Source: JADGRA01 sp052143535
GTDB taxonomy: Bacteria; Myxococcota; Myxococcia; Myxococcales; Myxococcaceae
NCBI GenBank assembly: GCA_052143535.1
Contig: JBKQSS010000056.1
Span: 62,001 to 126,000 of the forward strand
Length of the DNA stretch: 64,000 nt
Direction of reading: 5' to 3'
Numbering within the stretch: the stretch's first letter is position 1; each line of letters opens with the position of its first letter. Positions 26,400 to 35,841 of the stretch are shown one piece after another. The position numbers and the translations under genes were made by a program. The notes under the pieces are model-generated. The model was given only the letters and a program-made list of their open reading frames with translations, was not told the origin of the DNA and searched no databases.

Positions 26400-26574
26400 G
26401 CAAAGTGCCACCGCTCGGACGGCCGCGCGGCTGTGCGCTCGCTCCTCTTTCGAAAGCCCTGCCCGCTCCGAAAAGAAGCGAAGGCTTCGTAAAGCGAGCG
26501 CCTGGAGCGCTTGTGCAGACCCCGCGCAGTCCCTAGCTCTTCGTGCGTCCAAATCCCTTCCAGGAGTGTGCGCC

Positions 26575-27090
26575 GTGACCTCCCGATGCCATCGACTCTT
26601 CCCCATCGTCCTGTTGCTCGTCCCCTTTTCGGCCATGGCTGAACCCGCATCGGATACCGACATGACGTTCGAGGGCCAGCTGCTCAACAACCTGCACGAA
26701 GCCAATCTGATGGAAATCGCGGCCGGTCGTTTGGCGCTCACTCGCGGGGCTTCCGCCGCCGTCAAGCGTTACGCAGCGGTGCTCGTGAAGGACCACTCCT
26801 TGGCGGACGAACAGGTCGCTGCACTGGCCCAAACGATGAACGTCCCACTTCCCGCCACTGCCGCTCCCCAGGAAGACCTCAAGGTGCTGTCCAGCCTGAG
26901 CGGCACGGCCTTCGACCGCGCCTTCCTCAAGATGATGGTGGACGACCACACCAAGGCCGTTTCTTTGGTCCGTAGCGCCCAGCGGCGCGTGAGCAGCCCA
27001 GCCTTCACGACCTTCTTAAATAAGCTGCTCCCCGTCCTCGAGAGTCATCTCGACACGGCGTTGGCTCTCAGTAAGGACTTTCAAAGCTAG
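26575..27090 (+). CDS. Secreted DUF4142 protein
   Basis: A 171-residue periplasmic protein: signal peptide (HRLFPIVLLLVPFSAMA, cleavage after AMA), then a four-helix ferritin-like DUF4142 domain (EANLMEIAAGRLALTRGASAAVKRYA, VKDHSLADEQVAALA, KMMVDDHTKAVSLVRSAQ). The GTG at 26575 is chosen because CAGGAG (26561-26566) precedes it by 8 bases. The frame continues upstream but without homology. Function unknown; members are common in stress-tolerant bacteria. A strong hairpin follows at 27117. Confidence 0.83.
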   Translation: MTSRCHRLFPIVLLLVPFSAMAEPASDTDMTFEGQLLNNLHEANLMEIAAGRLALTRGASAAVKRYAAVLVKDHSLADEQVAALAQTMNVPLPATAAPQEDLKVLSSLSGTAFDRAFLKMMVDDHTKAVSLVRSAQRRVSSPAFTTFLNKLLPVLESHLDTALALSKDFQS

Positions 27091-27116
27091 AGACCTGGTC
27101 CGCCCAGTCTGACATC

Positions 27117-27150
27117 GGCCCACTCGGGCGCACCCGAGTGGGCCCTTGTC
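27117..27150 (+). terminator. 12-bp perfect hairpin after the DUF4142 gene
   Basis: GGCCCACTCGGG (27117-27128), loop CGCA, CCCGAGTGGGCC (27133-27144): a perfect 12-bp stem followed by CTTGTC. It lies 26 bases after the DUF4142 stop. The stem is strong; the T-tract is weak, as is usual in GC-rich genomes. Confidence 0.65.
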
Positions 27151-27583
27151 CTCGAAGCTGTTGACGGCACACGGCCCCCCCCCCGAGTTTCTCCCGCTGC
27201 AGCTCACTGCCTCGGGCCCCTGACGGCTGGCTCCGGGCAAGGCAACGGCTCAGGCAACTGGCCGGCATCTAGGGGCCGGTGTTGACCGTGCCGCTCTTCT
27301 TGGCGAGCAATGCCACCTACCCAGCTTTGACAACATGCCCACCTGGGTCCGCACCGTCGCGCCGATGCTCTGCGGACGTTGATGATTGCCCGCGGCGCAG
27401 GTGCGTTTGGCTTGGGGGTGGACCATCTGGTGCGGGCCGCCGTCCCTGGTGGCACTGGTGACCTGGGGCCTCGCGCAAAAGCCCCCTAGCGCCTGGGGCG
27501 CACCGCCGGCCCGGTTGAAAAGAAGCGTCTCGGTTAACGCGACAGACTGCGTTGGGTGCTACGAAGCGTCGGATGGAGGGCGT
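27151..27583 (+). other. Intergenic stretch with no supported gene
   Basis: About 430 bases between the DUF4142 terminator and the IPT lipoprotein gene. Only short open frames with Arg/Pro-rich, unrelated translations occur on either strand. The promoter of the lipoprotein gene must lie here, but no convincing -35/-10 pair was identified. Confidence 0.5.
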
Positions 27584-29242
27584 GTGAAACATTTGGTAAC
27601 GCGATGCGCCGCACTGGTGTTTGGAGCGTTGGTTCTTCTGGCTTGCAGTTCCAGCAGTAGCGGCTCCTCGGCTGCCCCGACGGTGACCGGCGTGACGCCG
27701 ACCCAAGGGAGTTCTTCAGGTGGGACGCCGGTCACCGTCCTCGGGGCCAACTTCCAGGTGGGGGCCACCGTTCAGTTCGGCTCGGCGCAGACGACGGTTG
27801 TCACCTTCAACAGCCCGACCAGTCTCTCGACCACAACGCCCGCCAGCTCCTCACAGGGCCTTGTCAACGTGACCGTCACCAATCCCGACGCGCAGTCCGC
27901 GGTACTCCCCAACGGCTTCAACTACACGCTCCCCACCTGCGCTCTGCCGGCTGACATCACCTCCAACATGACCCTCGGTCCCATTTGCGTTTGGCTGGCG
28001 CCAGCCACGGTCAGTGTGGGCGGGGCGGCCAATCCGGTTCTCGAAGTCCTGCCCGGGACGACCATCCTCTTCTCTCCTTCTGAACTGGGGGCCCCTGGAG
28101 TTTCCTTGCAAGTCGGCGTCTACCAACCCGGTTCCCTGCTGGCGAATGGTGCCGCAGACGCCGGCATCATCTTCGGCTCAGCCGCGACCACTCCGGCCGC
28201 GGGCGATTGGGGCGGCGTTGTGATTGGGCCCCAGGGAAGCGGCACCGTCATCCAGTACGCGACCATCGAATACGCCGGGGGCCTCTACGACAACAACTTG
28301 CCGAACACCGACAGCGCCGGACTCACCGTCGAGGGAGGAGACGTGTTGTCCGGGAGCGCCAGCCAAACGCCAGCCCCAGTCCTCAGCAACCTGAGCGTCA
28401 ACAACAGCGCTGGCCACGGCCTGGTTTTCGCCGGGCTCGAGACGGGCTTCGGTGCAGACGCCGGGAACATCGGCGTCACCAGCTGGGAAACGACGACCCA
28501 CTTCCCTCTGGTCATCGAGGCGAACCAAGGGGGAACCATTCCGACTTCCATTTCTGTAACACCCTCGCCGAGCCCAACGGCGGTGGTGGCCTTTCAGAGT
28601 TACGTTGCCGATGCCTGTGAAGTTCCGGCCAGCACCACCTGGCCAGCCATCCCATTGCCGTACCTGGCGCTCACCACGGTGCAGGTTTTGTCGCAGAGCG
28701 CGACCGCCTCGCCGGACACCCTGACCATCGCCGCTCCCAACACCGTCGAGTTCGCCACGGGAACCGAGCTGGATGTGGACCCGCCGCCTTCGGGAAGCGA
28801 CGTGTCCAACGGCAACAGCTTTCTTGTCGCAAACGGCACCACCACAGCTCCCATCACCTTCACCAGCAATGCCGCCAGCCCGACCCCGGGAGCCTGGGGC
28901 GGCATCAACATCTGGTGCACCAACACCAACCAGAGCATCAACTCGTCGGTGACCTACGCGGCCATTGAGTGGGCGGCGAGCACCCATTCGGGACCGACCG
29001 GCACGGGTGAAATGACAGTCCTCGACGGACAGAAGAGTGCCACTGGCCCTTTGGGCCCCGTCATCTCGAACTGCAGCTTCACCAACTATGGGACGGGCGC
29101 CGCTGAGTACGGGATTGCCCTGTTTGACGTTTCCAACGTCAGCCTGAATGCCTACACGGCCAACAACAGCTTCGCCACGACGAACAAAGTCATCCAGTAC
29201 TGCTCGGGACAAATTACCGACGGGACCTGCCCCGGCCCGTGA
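27584..29242 (+). CDS. IPT/TIG-domain lipoprotein with beta-helix-like repeats
   Basis: A 552-residue surface or periplasmic lipoprotein: signal peptide with lipobox LLAC (C21) and a Ser-rich linker. An IPT/TIG immunoglobulin-like domain covers about residues 33-110 (PTVTGVTPTQGSSSGGTPVTV). The rest is Thr/Ser/Asn-rich and has two copies of a beta-helix-like pattern (GDWGGVVIGPQGSG...IQYATIEYAGG and GAWGGINIWCTN...VTYAAIEWAAS). The GTG at 27584 follows GGAGGG closely. Probably an adhesive or matrix protein; ligand unknown. Confidence 0.8.
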   Translation: MKHLVTRCAALVFGALVLLACSSSSSGSSAAPTVTGVTPTQGSSSGGTPVTVLGANFQVGATVQFGSAQTTVVTFNSPTSLSTTTPASSSQGLVNVTVTNPDAQSAVLPNGFNYTLPTCALPADITSNMTLGPICVWLAPATVSVGGAANPVLEVLPGTTILFSPSELGAPGVSLQVGVYQPGSLLANGAADAGIIFGSAATTPAAGDWGGVVIGPQGSGTVIQYATIEYAGGLYDNNLPNTDSAGLTVEGGDVLSGSASQTPAPVLSNLSVNNSAGHGLVFAGLETGFGADAGNIGVTSWETTTHFPLVIEANQGGTIPTSISVTPSPSPTAVVAFQSYVADACEVPASTTWPAIPLPYLALTTVQVLSQSATASPDTLTIAAPNTVEFATGTELDVDPPPSGSDVSNGNSFLVANGTTTAPITFTSNAASPTPGAWGGINIWCTNTNQSINSSVTYAAIEWAASTHSGPTGTGEMTVLDGQKSATGPLGPVISNCSFTNYGTGAAEYGIALFDVSNVSLNAYTANNSFATTNKVIQYCSGQITDGTCPGP

Positions 29243-29270
29243 GCTCGCCCGGGGGGCGCCACGGGCCGGG
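29231..29270. terminator. Bidirectional terminator between the IPT gene and ftsZ
   Basis: CCCGGCCCGTG (29231-29241) pairs with CACGGGCCGGG (29260-29270), an 11-bp perfect stem with a GC-rich 18-base loop that can itself fold. It sits between the convergent ends of the IPT lipoprotein gene (its stop lies in the stem) and ftsZ, so it can serve both; no clear T-tract is present. Confidence 0.55.
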
Positions 29271-29277
29271 TCAGCGA

Positions 29278-30435
29278 CTAGGGCGTCTCGTTCTGCCCCT
29301 GGCGGCGCAGGAAGGTGGGGATGTCGAATTGGTCCTCGTCCACCGGGAGCGAGGGGTCTCGCGCCGGGCGGACGGCGGGGCGGCCCTCGGCCCGCACCCG
29401 CACCGGCGCGGCTGCCGGGAGCTCTGCAGCACTCGGACGCGTCGTACTTCCCGGTCCAGCGGCCAGCGGCCGACGGGCGTCCCGCGCCAGGAAGCCGGTC
29501 GCGATGATGGTGATTTTCACCTCTTCGTGCACCTCGTCATCAATCAGGCTGCCGAAAATAATTTCGGCTTCCTCATCCGCTGCATCGTGCACCAGGGTGA
29601 GGGCTTCGTTGACTTCCTGCAGGGTGAGGTCACGGCCGCCGGTGATGTTGATGAGCAGACCGGTGGCACCGTCGATGGTCACATCCTCGAGGAGCGGTGA
29701 GGCGATGGCTTGCTGCATGGCGCTGACCGCGCGCTTCTCGCCTGCTGCCCGGCCAGTGCCCATCAGGGCCAGCCCCTTGTCCGACATGATGGTCTTCACG
29801 TCGGCGAAATCCACGTTGATGTAGCCGTGGTACTGGATGAGGTCAGAGATGCCCTGCACCGCGTTGAGCAGGACCTCGTCAGCGCGCTTAAACGTGTCGA
29901 GCAGCGGCATGGTCTGGCCGCCGAGCGTCAAGAGCCGCTGGTTGGGGATGGTGATGAGCGTGTCCACCGCCGTCTTCAGCTCGACCAGCCCTGCGTCGGC
30001 CTGCTTTCGCCGCTTGTTCCCCTCGAAATGAAATGGCTTGGTCACCACCGCCACCGTCAGAGCGCCAAGCGACTTGGCGATGTCGGCGATGATGGGGGCT
30101 GCGCCGGTCCCGGTCCCGCCCCCCATCCCGGCGGTCACGAAGACCATGTCGGCCCCCTCCAGCGCCTGGGCGATGAGCTCCTTGCTCTCCAGGGCAGCCT
30201 CGCGACCAATGTCCGGGTTGGCGCCGGCGCCGAGGCCCTTGGTGAGGCCGGACCCAATTTGCACTTTGACCTGGGCGTTGCTCGCGGCCAGGGCTTGGAT
30301 GTCGGTGTTGGCGGCGATGAACTGCACCCGGTCGAGCCCAGCGGCAATCATCGTGTTGATGGCGTTGCAGCCCGCTCCACCCACGCCCACCACGCGGATT
30401 TTCGCGCCCTGCTTGGTTTGTTCCAAGGCGTCCAT
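29278..30435 (-). CDS. ftsZ: Cell division protein FtsZ
   Basis: A 385-residue tubulin homologue that forms the cytokinetic ring. Visible are the N-terminal VVGVGGAGCNAINTMI, the tubulin signature GGGTGTGAAP, a linker rich in Ala/Arg/Pro and the C-terminal conserved peptide FDIPTFLRRQ that binds FtsA. The ATG at 30435 overlaps the ftsA stop by 1 base (TGATG). Last gene of the dcw cluster. Confidence 0.98.
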   Translation of the reverse strand: MDALEQTKQGAKIRVVGVGGAGCNAINTMIAAGLDRVQFIAANTDIQALAASNAQVKVQIGSGLTKGLGAGANPDIGREAALESKELIAQALEGADMVFVTAGMGGGTGTGAAPIIADIAKSLGALTVAVVTKPFHFEGNKRRKQADAGLVELKTAVDTLITIPNQRLLTLGGQTMPLLDTFKRADEVLLNAVQGISDLIQYHGYINVDFADVKTIMSDKGLALMGTGRAAGEKRAVSAMQQAIASPLLEDVTIDGATGLLINITGGRDLTLQEVNEALTLVHDAADEEAEIIFGSLIDDEVHEEVKITIIATGFLARDARRPLAAGPGSTTRPSAAELPAAAPVRVRAEGRPAVRPARDPSLPVDEDQFDIPTFLRRQGQNETP

Positions 30436-31667
30436 CAGAAAATCTCCTCCAGCCACTCCCGCATCCGACCCTTCACCTTCCGGTAGACGTTTTCCTCGCG
30501 AATGCGGAATAGGCGGCGGTCCTGGTGTCGGGCGCCGTAGATGACCAGCCCCACTCCGGTCGCGTACATCGGGCTCTTCACCACGTCGACCAACCCCCCG
30601 ATGCCCCGCGGCATGCCCCGGCGGACCGGCAAGCCGAGGACTTCCTCAGCCAGCTCGGCCATGCCTCCCAACAGCGTCGAGCCGCCGGTGATGACCACTC
30701 CGCTGGCGAGCAAATCCTCGTAGCCACACTTCTGGATTTCGCGGTGCACCAGCTGGAAAATTTCCTCGACCCGCGGCTCCAGAATTTCACACAGAATTTG
30801 TCGCCCCAGGACCCGCGGCTGGCGTCCCCCGACCGAGGGGACCTCGATGGTCTCCTCCTTGTCCACCATCGAGGCCAGGGCACAGCCGTACTTCTGCTTG
30901 ATGCGCTCCGCCTCATGGGCCGGGGTGCGCAGCCCAATGGCAATGTCGCTGGTGAGGTTGTTTCCGCCCAGCGCGATGACCGCGGTGTGGACGATGCTGC
31001 CGCCGGAGAAGATGGCGATGTCGGTGGTTCCCCCGCCAATGTCCACCAGGCAGACGCCGAGCTCTTTCTCGTCCTCACCCAGCACCGCCTCGCTGGAGGC
31101 CAGCGGCTGGAGCACAATATCCGCCACGTTGAGACCAGTGCGGTTGGCGCATTTGACGATGTTCTGAGCGCTGGACACCGCCCCGGTGACGATGTGCACC
31201 TTGGCTTCCAGGCGCACCCCAGCCATGCCCAGCGGCTCCTTGATGCCACCCTGGTCGTCGATGATGAATTCCTGAGGGAGCACGTGGATGACCTCCCGGT
31301 CCATGGGAATGGCCACTGCCTTGGCCGCATCGATGACCCGCGCCACGTCGGCATCGCGGACTTCCTTGTCCTTCACCGCCACAATTCCCTGGCTGTTGAA
31401 GCCCTTGATGTGGCCGCCGGCGATGCCCGTGTAGACGGTGGTAATTTCGCACCCGGCCATCAGCTCGGCTTCCTCGACCGCGCGGCGGATGGAAGCCACG
31501 GTGGATTCGATGTTCACCACCACGCCCTTGCGCAGTCCCTTCGAGGGGTGTGTGCCGATGCCGATGATGTCGATGCCGTTGTCGGTCAGCTCGCCGACGA
31601 TGGCGCAGATCTTCGTGGTGCCGATGTCCAGGCCGACGACGATCTCCCCGCCCTTCTGCTTCGCCAT
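30435..31667 (-). CDS. ftsA: Cell division protein FtsA
   Basis: A 410-residue actin-like protein that tethers FtsZ to the membrane. Nucleotide-binding blocks are EIVVGLDIGTTKICAIVGE, CLVDIGGGTTDIAIFSGG and VVITGGSTLLGGMAEL; the C-terminal amphipathic helix (RMREWLEEIF) is the membrane anchor. Start ATG at 31667 has GAGGA about 8 bases upstream, better than an in-frame start 21 bases earlier. Couples with ftsZ. Confidence 0.97.
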   Translation of the reverse strand: MAKQKGGEIVVGLDIGTTKICAIVGELTDNGIDIIGIGTHPSKGLRKGVVVNIESTVASIRRAVEEAELMAGCEITTVYTGIAGGHIKGFNSQGIVAVKDKEVRDADVARVIDAAKAVAIPMDREVIHVLPQEFIIDDQGGIKEPLGMAGVRLEAKVHIVTGAVSSAQNIVKCANRTGLNVADIVLQPLASSEAVLGEDEKELGVCLVDIGGGTTDIAIFSGGSIVHTAVIALGGNNLTSDIAIGLRTPAHEAERIKQKYGCALASMVDKEETIEVPSVGGRQPRVLGRQILCEILEPRVEEIFQLVHREIQKCGYEDLLASGVVITGGSTLLGGMAELAEEVLGLPVRRGMPRGIGGLVDVVKSPMYATGVGLVIYGARHQDRRLFRIREENVYRKVKGRMREWLEEIF

Positions 31668-31684
31668 GTGATTTCCTCGTGCTC

Positions 31685-32512
31685 TCACTTCGCCGTGTGG
31701 TCCCGCCCTGGCCCACCGGCGAGTTGGACGGCGACCCAGGTGGGCCGCACACGGTTTTCTAAGTGAATGGTGGCTGCTGTCAGGCCTCGCTGGCGCAGCT
31801 CGGCCCGCACGCGCAAAAGGCGCGCCAGAGCGTCATCCGGTGCCCCAGAGGCCAGAGCGACCACTTGCCCGTCCGTGTCAATGGCGCGCAGGCCCCCCTC
31901 CTCGAGGTGCACCTCGGACAGGCCGGGGCGCTGGATGGTGCGGTCCCAAACCCGCATCAAGCTGAGTGCCACCCGGAAGCGCGCGGCCGTTTCCAAAGGA
32001 GACCGGGCCGCTTCCTCGCGGCTGACACCGGTGATGAGGGGCAGGTCAAGGGCGTCCGCGCCGGAGACCTTCTTGAATGGCACGCCCTCGGCGTCGACCA
32101 CGTAGAGGTCCCCCATCACCGCCAGGGCAGCAGGGACATGCTCCTCCACTCGGACTTGTAAGGTGTCGGGCAGCGCCCGACGCACGTCGACGCTGCTCAC
32201 CCAGGGGTGAGCGGCCATGGCCCGGGCCACATCGGCGGTGTCGAGCGCCCAGAGGTTGGCGCCCCGCTGGACGCCCCCCAGCGCCAGGAGCTCGGCCTCG
32301 GTGGCACGCTCGGCGCCCACCAGCTGCACCGAGCGAAGCGCGAAGCTTGCTGACTGACGGGCCCAACCGTCGAAGCGCACGGCGGCCACCCCCAGGGCAA
32401 CCAGGGAGGCGACGGCAAGCAGCAGCCGAGGACCGTGCGTCAACGCCAGGCCAGGAAGGCGGGCGGGGCGCTCGAGCCGGCGGCGGCGATTCCTGGGCGG
32501 GCCGGGAGGCAT
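31685..32512 (-). CDS. ftsQ: Cell division protein FtsQ
   Basis: A 275-residue bitopic protein of the FtsQLB divisome subcomplex. A basic cytoplasmic tail (PPRNRRRRLERPAR) precedes one transmembrane helix (LLLAVASLVALGVAAV), then a POTRA domain (SFALRSVQLVGAERATEAELLALGG) and a C-terminal beta domain. It lies between ddl and ftsA as expected. The 159 bases upstream, before ddl ends at 32672, show no gene and may hold an internal promoter. Confidence 0.92.
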   Translation of the reverse strand: MPPGPPRNRRRRLERPARLPGLALTHGPRLLLAVASLVALGVAAVRFDGWARQSASFALRSVQLVGAERATEAELLALGGVQRGANLWALDTADVARAMAAHPWVSSVDVRRALPDTLQVRVEEHVPAALAVMGDLYVVDAEGVPFKKVSGADALDLPLITGVSREEAARSPLETAARFRVALSLMRVWDRTIQRPGLSEVHLEEGGLRAIDTDGQVVALASGAPDDALARLLRVRAELRQRGLTAATIHLENRVRPTWVAVQLAGGPGRDHTAK

Positions 32513-32671
32513 TGTCTGATCCGCCTATGCTCGGGCTGGAATTGGACGGGCGCCAGTTTTTCGCCACAGCTACGTTGCACGGCGAACCTGTAGGCCCCGA
32601 GGAGGGCGGGGCTGCCACCCCCCCGGTGCGCCTCGCCCACGGGCGGCAGCAGGCGACGGGAGGTGGGGCGG

Positions 32672-33616
32672 TCAGGCCTTGAGCGAGGCACCCAACAGGA
32701 GCCGCTCGCAGAGAGTGGGAAAGTCGATGCCTCGGCCGGCTGCAATTTTCGGCAACAGGCTGCTGCTCGTCATCCCGGGCAGCGTATTCAACTCGAGCAG
32801 CTGCACCTCACCCTTCTCGGTGACGATGCAGTCGCTCCGGGTAGCCCCGCTGCAGCCCAGCGCCCGGTGCGCAGCCAGGCACACCGCATTCACCTGGGTG
32901 TACTGGGGGGCAGGCAACGGCGCGGGAAAGAGGTACTGGGTGCCACTATCCGCCGAGTACTTGGCCTCGTAGTCGTAGAATTCGCGCGCCGGCACTATCT
33001 CGATTGCTCCCAGCGAGACGTCGTCCAGCACCGCGCCTTGCACCTCACGGCCGGCGACGAATTGCTCCACCAACACCTCGCCGGCGTAGCCGCCGGCCTT
33101 CCGCACCGCCTCGGCGAAGGTGTCGCGGGTGCGGCAAATGTACACGCCCACGCTGCTCCCCTCGCGCGAGGGCTTCACCACCACCGGGAATTCGAAGGGC
33201 AACGTCTCCAGCCCTCCCAGGGCGGCCTCCGCCGTCTCGAATGCGCGGTAGGCGGGCGTTGGGATTCCCCTGGCCAGAAAGACTTGCTTGCTGAAGACTT
33301 TCTCCATGCCCACTGCGGAGGCGAGCACCCCGGAGCCAGTGTAGGGAATGTGCATTGACTCGAGCAGCCCTTGGATGCAGCCGTCCTCGCCATAACGGCC
33401 ATGGAGCGCGATGAAGGCGACGTCGATGCTTCCGTCGAGGAGGCGTTGGGCCACGTCGCGCTGCACCTCGACGTCGACGACGCGGTAGCCAAGCGACTTC
33501 AGCGCCTGGGAGATGGCGGCGCCGCTGCGTTGGCTCACCTCGCGCTCGACGCTGAGTCCTCCGCTGAGGACGCCCACTCGCTTGTGGGCAAGCTCTTCTC
33601 TGCTGAAGCGCTTCAC
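32672..33616 (-). CDS. ddl: D-alanine--D-alanine ligase
   Basis: A 314-residue ATP-grasp enzyme that makes the D-Ala-D-Ala dipeptide used by MurF. Typical blocks are VLSGGLSVEREVS at the N-terminus, VVVKPSREGSSVGVYI for ATP binding and EVQLLELNTLPGMTSSSL at the C-terminus. The start is GTG at 33616, overlapping the murB stop (GTGA). Confidence 0.96.
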   Translation of the reverse strand: MKRFSREELAHKRVGVLSGGLSVEREVSQRSGAAISQALKSLGYRVVDVEVQRDVAQRLLDGSIDVAFIALHGRYGEDGCIQGLLESMHIPYTGSGVLASAVGMEKVFSKQVFLARGIPTPAYRAFETAEAALGGLETLPFEFPVVVKPSREGSSVGVYICRTRDTFAEAVRKAGGYAGEVLVEQFVAGREVQGAVLDDVSLGAIEIVPAREFYDYEAKYSADSGTQYLFPAPLPAPQYTQVNAVCLAAHRALGCSGATRSDCIVTEKGEVQLLELNTLPGMTSSSLLPKIAAGRGIDFPTLCERLLLGASLKA

Positions 33617-34545
33617 GTGAAGACCCCTACCCGTTTGACTTCGGGGATGAGCGTGATGCCGCTGGCCTCGTGGACGCGGGTTTGGGCCAGGGCAATGAGT
33701 CCGGCGACATCGCGGGCACGCGCCTCGCCGAGGTTGACAATCCAGTTGGCGTGAAGCTCGCTGATGCGGGCTGCCCCCACGGTGTGCCCCTTCAGGCCGA
33801 CGGATTCGATCAGGCGCCCGGCGTAGTCTCCGGGAGGGTTTCGAAACACGCTGCCGCAGTTGGGCTGGCTCAAGGGCTGGGTGCGCTTGCGGTACCCGAG
33901 GTCCGCCTCCATCGCCGCGCGCGAGGCCTCGACGTCTCCGGCCCGAAGACGGTAGCGGATGCGCAGGGCCACTGCCCCAGCCGGTAACGCGGTGTGTCGG
34001 TAGCCGATGGACAACTCGGAGCGCGCCAGCCAGCCCACCCCGTCAGGCGTGGCCAGCTCCACCGCGTCCAGCACCTGGGCGCATTCGCCGTGCTTCGTCC
34101 CGGCATTCATCGCCAGCGCCCCACCCAGGGTGCCCGGGATGCCGGCCAGAAATTCGGCTCCCACCCAGCCGCGGGCCCGCATTTGGTTCACCAGCCGGAC
34201 GATGGCGGCGCCAGCCCCCAAGGTGAGGAGTCCCCCGTCTTCCAGGGACTGGTGCTCTTCGGGGAAGAGGTCCGCCGGAAGCTTCAGCGTCAGCCCCGGA
34301 ATGCCGCCGTCCCCCACCAGGGTGTTGGCCCCGCCGCCCAAAAGGTGCACCGCCAGGCCCGCCTCCTCCGCCCTCCGAAGCAGCGCCACCACCGCCTGGG
34401 GAGAAAGGGGCCGGACGAAGAGCTTCGCTGTCCCGCCCACCCGCAGGCTCGTCTTCGGTGCGAGCGGCTCGTTCTCGGTGGCCTCGACGGCCAGGCCGAG
34501 CGTCAGTGGCAGGAGACTTCGGGCGGCGAGGGCGGAAACTGTCAC
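33613..34545 (-). CDS. murB: UDP-N-acetylenolpyruvoylglucosamine reductase
   Basis: A 310-residue FAD enzyme that reduces UDP-GlcNAc-enolpyruvate to UDP-MurNAc. FAD-binding features include LLGGGANTLVGDGGIPGLTL and FLAGIPGTLGGALAMNAGT; NCGSVFRNP carries the catalytic Ser. The GTG at 34545 is chosen because AGGGGAG precedes it by 5-6 bases; the frame continues 51 bases upstream without homology. This is the first gene of the distal dcw segment (murB-ddl-ftsQ-ftsA-ftsZ), which needs its own promoter because opposite-strand genes separate it from murC. Confidence 0.95.
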   Translation of the reverse strand: MTVSALAARSLLPLTLGLAVEATENEPLAPKTSLRVGGTAKLFVRPLSPQAVVALLRRAEEAGLAVHLLGGGANTLVGDGGIPGLTLKLPADLFPEEHQSLEDGGLLTLGAGAAIVRLVNQMRARGWVGAEFLAGIPGTLGGALAMNAGTKHGECAQVLDAVELATPDGVGWLARSELSIGYRHTALPAGAVALRIRYRLRAGDVEASRAAMEADLGYRKRTQPLSQPNCGSVFRNPPGDYAGRLIESVGLKGHTVGAARISELHANWIVNLGEARARDVAGLIALAQTRVHEASGITLIPEVKRVGVFT

Positions 34546-34804
34546 GTTGGCTCCCCTTGTGAGCGAACTGGAGGGGTGGAGCAAGTCCCTGGCCAAAGGA
34601 AAGCACGGCCGGCCGGGGCGTCCATGGCCCTCTGGGGACGCCCCCCGGGCCTCCCCTCAGGGTGGCGAGGAGGCGCGGCCAGCCGGCCACGGGCGCCCGC
34701 GCCTTTTGCGCCAAGGCCGGCGGGCCGCTGGCGAAACCCCATGCGCCTGCAGGGACATGGTTGGATGGCTGGTGCGTCCGCTGGCGCAAACGGAGGCCTT
34801 CATT

Positions 34805-35173
34805 TTGAAAACACTCGCCCAACTCTTCGTCCTCCTCGTCGCCGCGGAGCACCTGTGGTTTTTGGTGTTGGAGATGTTTCTCTTCACCAAACCCACCGGG
34901 CTGAAGACATTCCACGTCACCGAGGCCTACGCCCGCCAAGCTGCACCAGCGATGGCCAACCAGGGCCTCTACAACGGCTTTCTCGCGGCGGGGCTACTGT
35001 GGAGCCTCCTCGCGGCCGAGCCGTTGGGCTTCCAGCTGAAGCTGTTTTTCCTCGGTTGTGTGGTGGTGGCCGGCGTCTTCGGCGCGGCCACCGTGTCGCG
35101 CGCCATTCTCTGGGCCCAGGCGCTGCCGGCGGCGGTGGCCGCCGCGCTGGTGCTTCTGGCTCGCCCCTGGTGA
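34805..35173 (+). CDS. DUF1304 membrane protein
   Basis: A 122-residue protein with four helices, the usual DUF1304 size. The N-terminal QLFVLLVAAEHLWFLVLEMF matches the family pattern (EH followed by LEMF), and AMANQGLYNGFLAAGLLW is the second conserved block. The TTG at 34805 is preferred: GGAGG (34792-34796) lies 8 bases upstream and the product then begins like relatives. An ATG at 34757 would add 16 residues. Function unknown. It interrupts the dcw cluster on the opposite strand. Confidence 0.82.
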   Translation: MKTLAQLFVLLVAAEHLWFLVLEMFLFTKPTGLKTFHVTEAYARQAAPAMANQGLYNGFLAAGLLWSLLAAEPLGFQLKLFFLGCVVVAGVFGAATVSRAILWAQALPAAVAAALVLLARPW

Positions 35174-35175
35174 GG

Positions 35176-35745
35176 TTAGAGGCCCTCGGTCACTCCGTCG
35201 AAGGCCTGCTCCACATGGGCGCTGAAGGCCACGTCCTCCCAGGAGCCGTCCAGACAGGGTGGCGCGGCCCAGGGCTGACAGGGGTGAGTCCCCGCGTCCG
35301 GCAGCGCACCGCGCTGCCCCCAGCCGAGGTGCTGCATGTTGGCCTGGTTCGAGACTCCGCGCTCCTCGTCAAGCCGGTGCATTAACTCGTGGGTGAAGGA
35401 GGCCCCGTGGTCGGCCAGGTACACGGTGTCCTCCCCCAACAAAAGACACCCGGTGGCATCGTCACAGAGGGAGTCGGGAATGGTGTCAGCGTCCGGCCAC
35501 AGCCAGACGGTGAGGCCGGACAGCGTCCCGGTGAATTGCGCTGGGCTGAAGAGCCCGCTGGAAACCACCGCCTGCTGGCTGCGCTGCACCATCGCCTCCA
35601 CGCCCGAGCATTCGACCACCCGCTCTGCTTCGAGGCGCATGCCGGCGGCAGAGCAGCTGTTGGCGGCCTGAAAGGGGGGGCCGGCGCATCCGAGGGCCCA
35701 CAGGCCGAGCACAGCGAGGGCAAGGCGGCGGAGACGAGACTCCAA
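35176..35745 (-). CDS. Small lipoprotein with a HELMH zinc-protease-like motif
   Basis: A 189-residue predicted lipoprotein (lipobox ALGC, C20). The centre holds H119-E-L-M-H123 in ASFTHELMHRLDEERG, a complete HEXXH zincin motif; H139 in MQHLGWGQRG could be a further ligand. Several cysteines (CDDATGC, CQPW, CLDG) suggest disulfides. No known family was recognised, so protease activity is only possible. It converges with DUF1304 2 bases away and diverges from the DUF1624 gene. Confidence 0.65.
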   Translation of the reverse strand: MESRLRRLALAVLGLWALGCAGPPFQAANSCSAAGMRLEAERVVECSGVEAMVQRSQQAVVSSGLFSPAQFTGTLSGLTVWLWPDADTIPDSLCDDATGCLLLGEDTVYLADHGASFTHELMHRLDEERGVSNQANMQHLGWGQRGALPDAGTHPCQPWAAPPCLDGSWEDVAFSAHVEQAFDGVTEGL

Positions 35746-35841
35746 GCTGGCGAGCGTCCCCCGGGCCAGCGCCAGGGCGCAACGGTGGGGTTTCTCCTAC
35801 CCGGCTCGGGACAATTTGCCGGCGCGCTTTTCCGCTAGGCC

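Noticed and set aside
27386..27583. N-terminal extension of the IPT lipoprotein to 27386
   Set aside because: It would bury the signal peptide and lipobox behind 66 residues without homology; GTG at 27584 has a nearby Shine-Dalgarno sequence.
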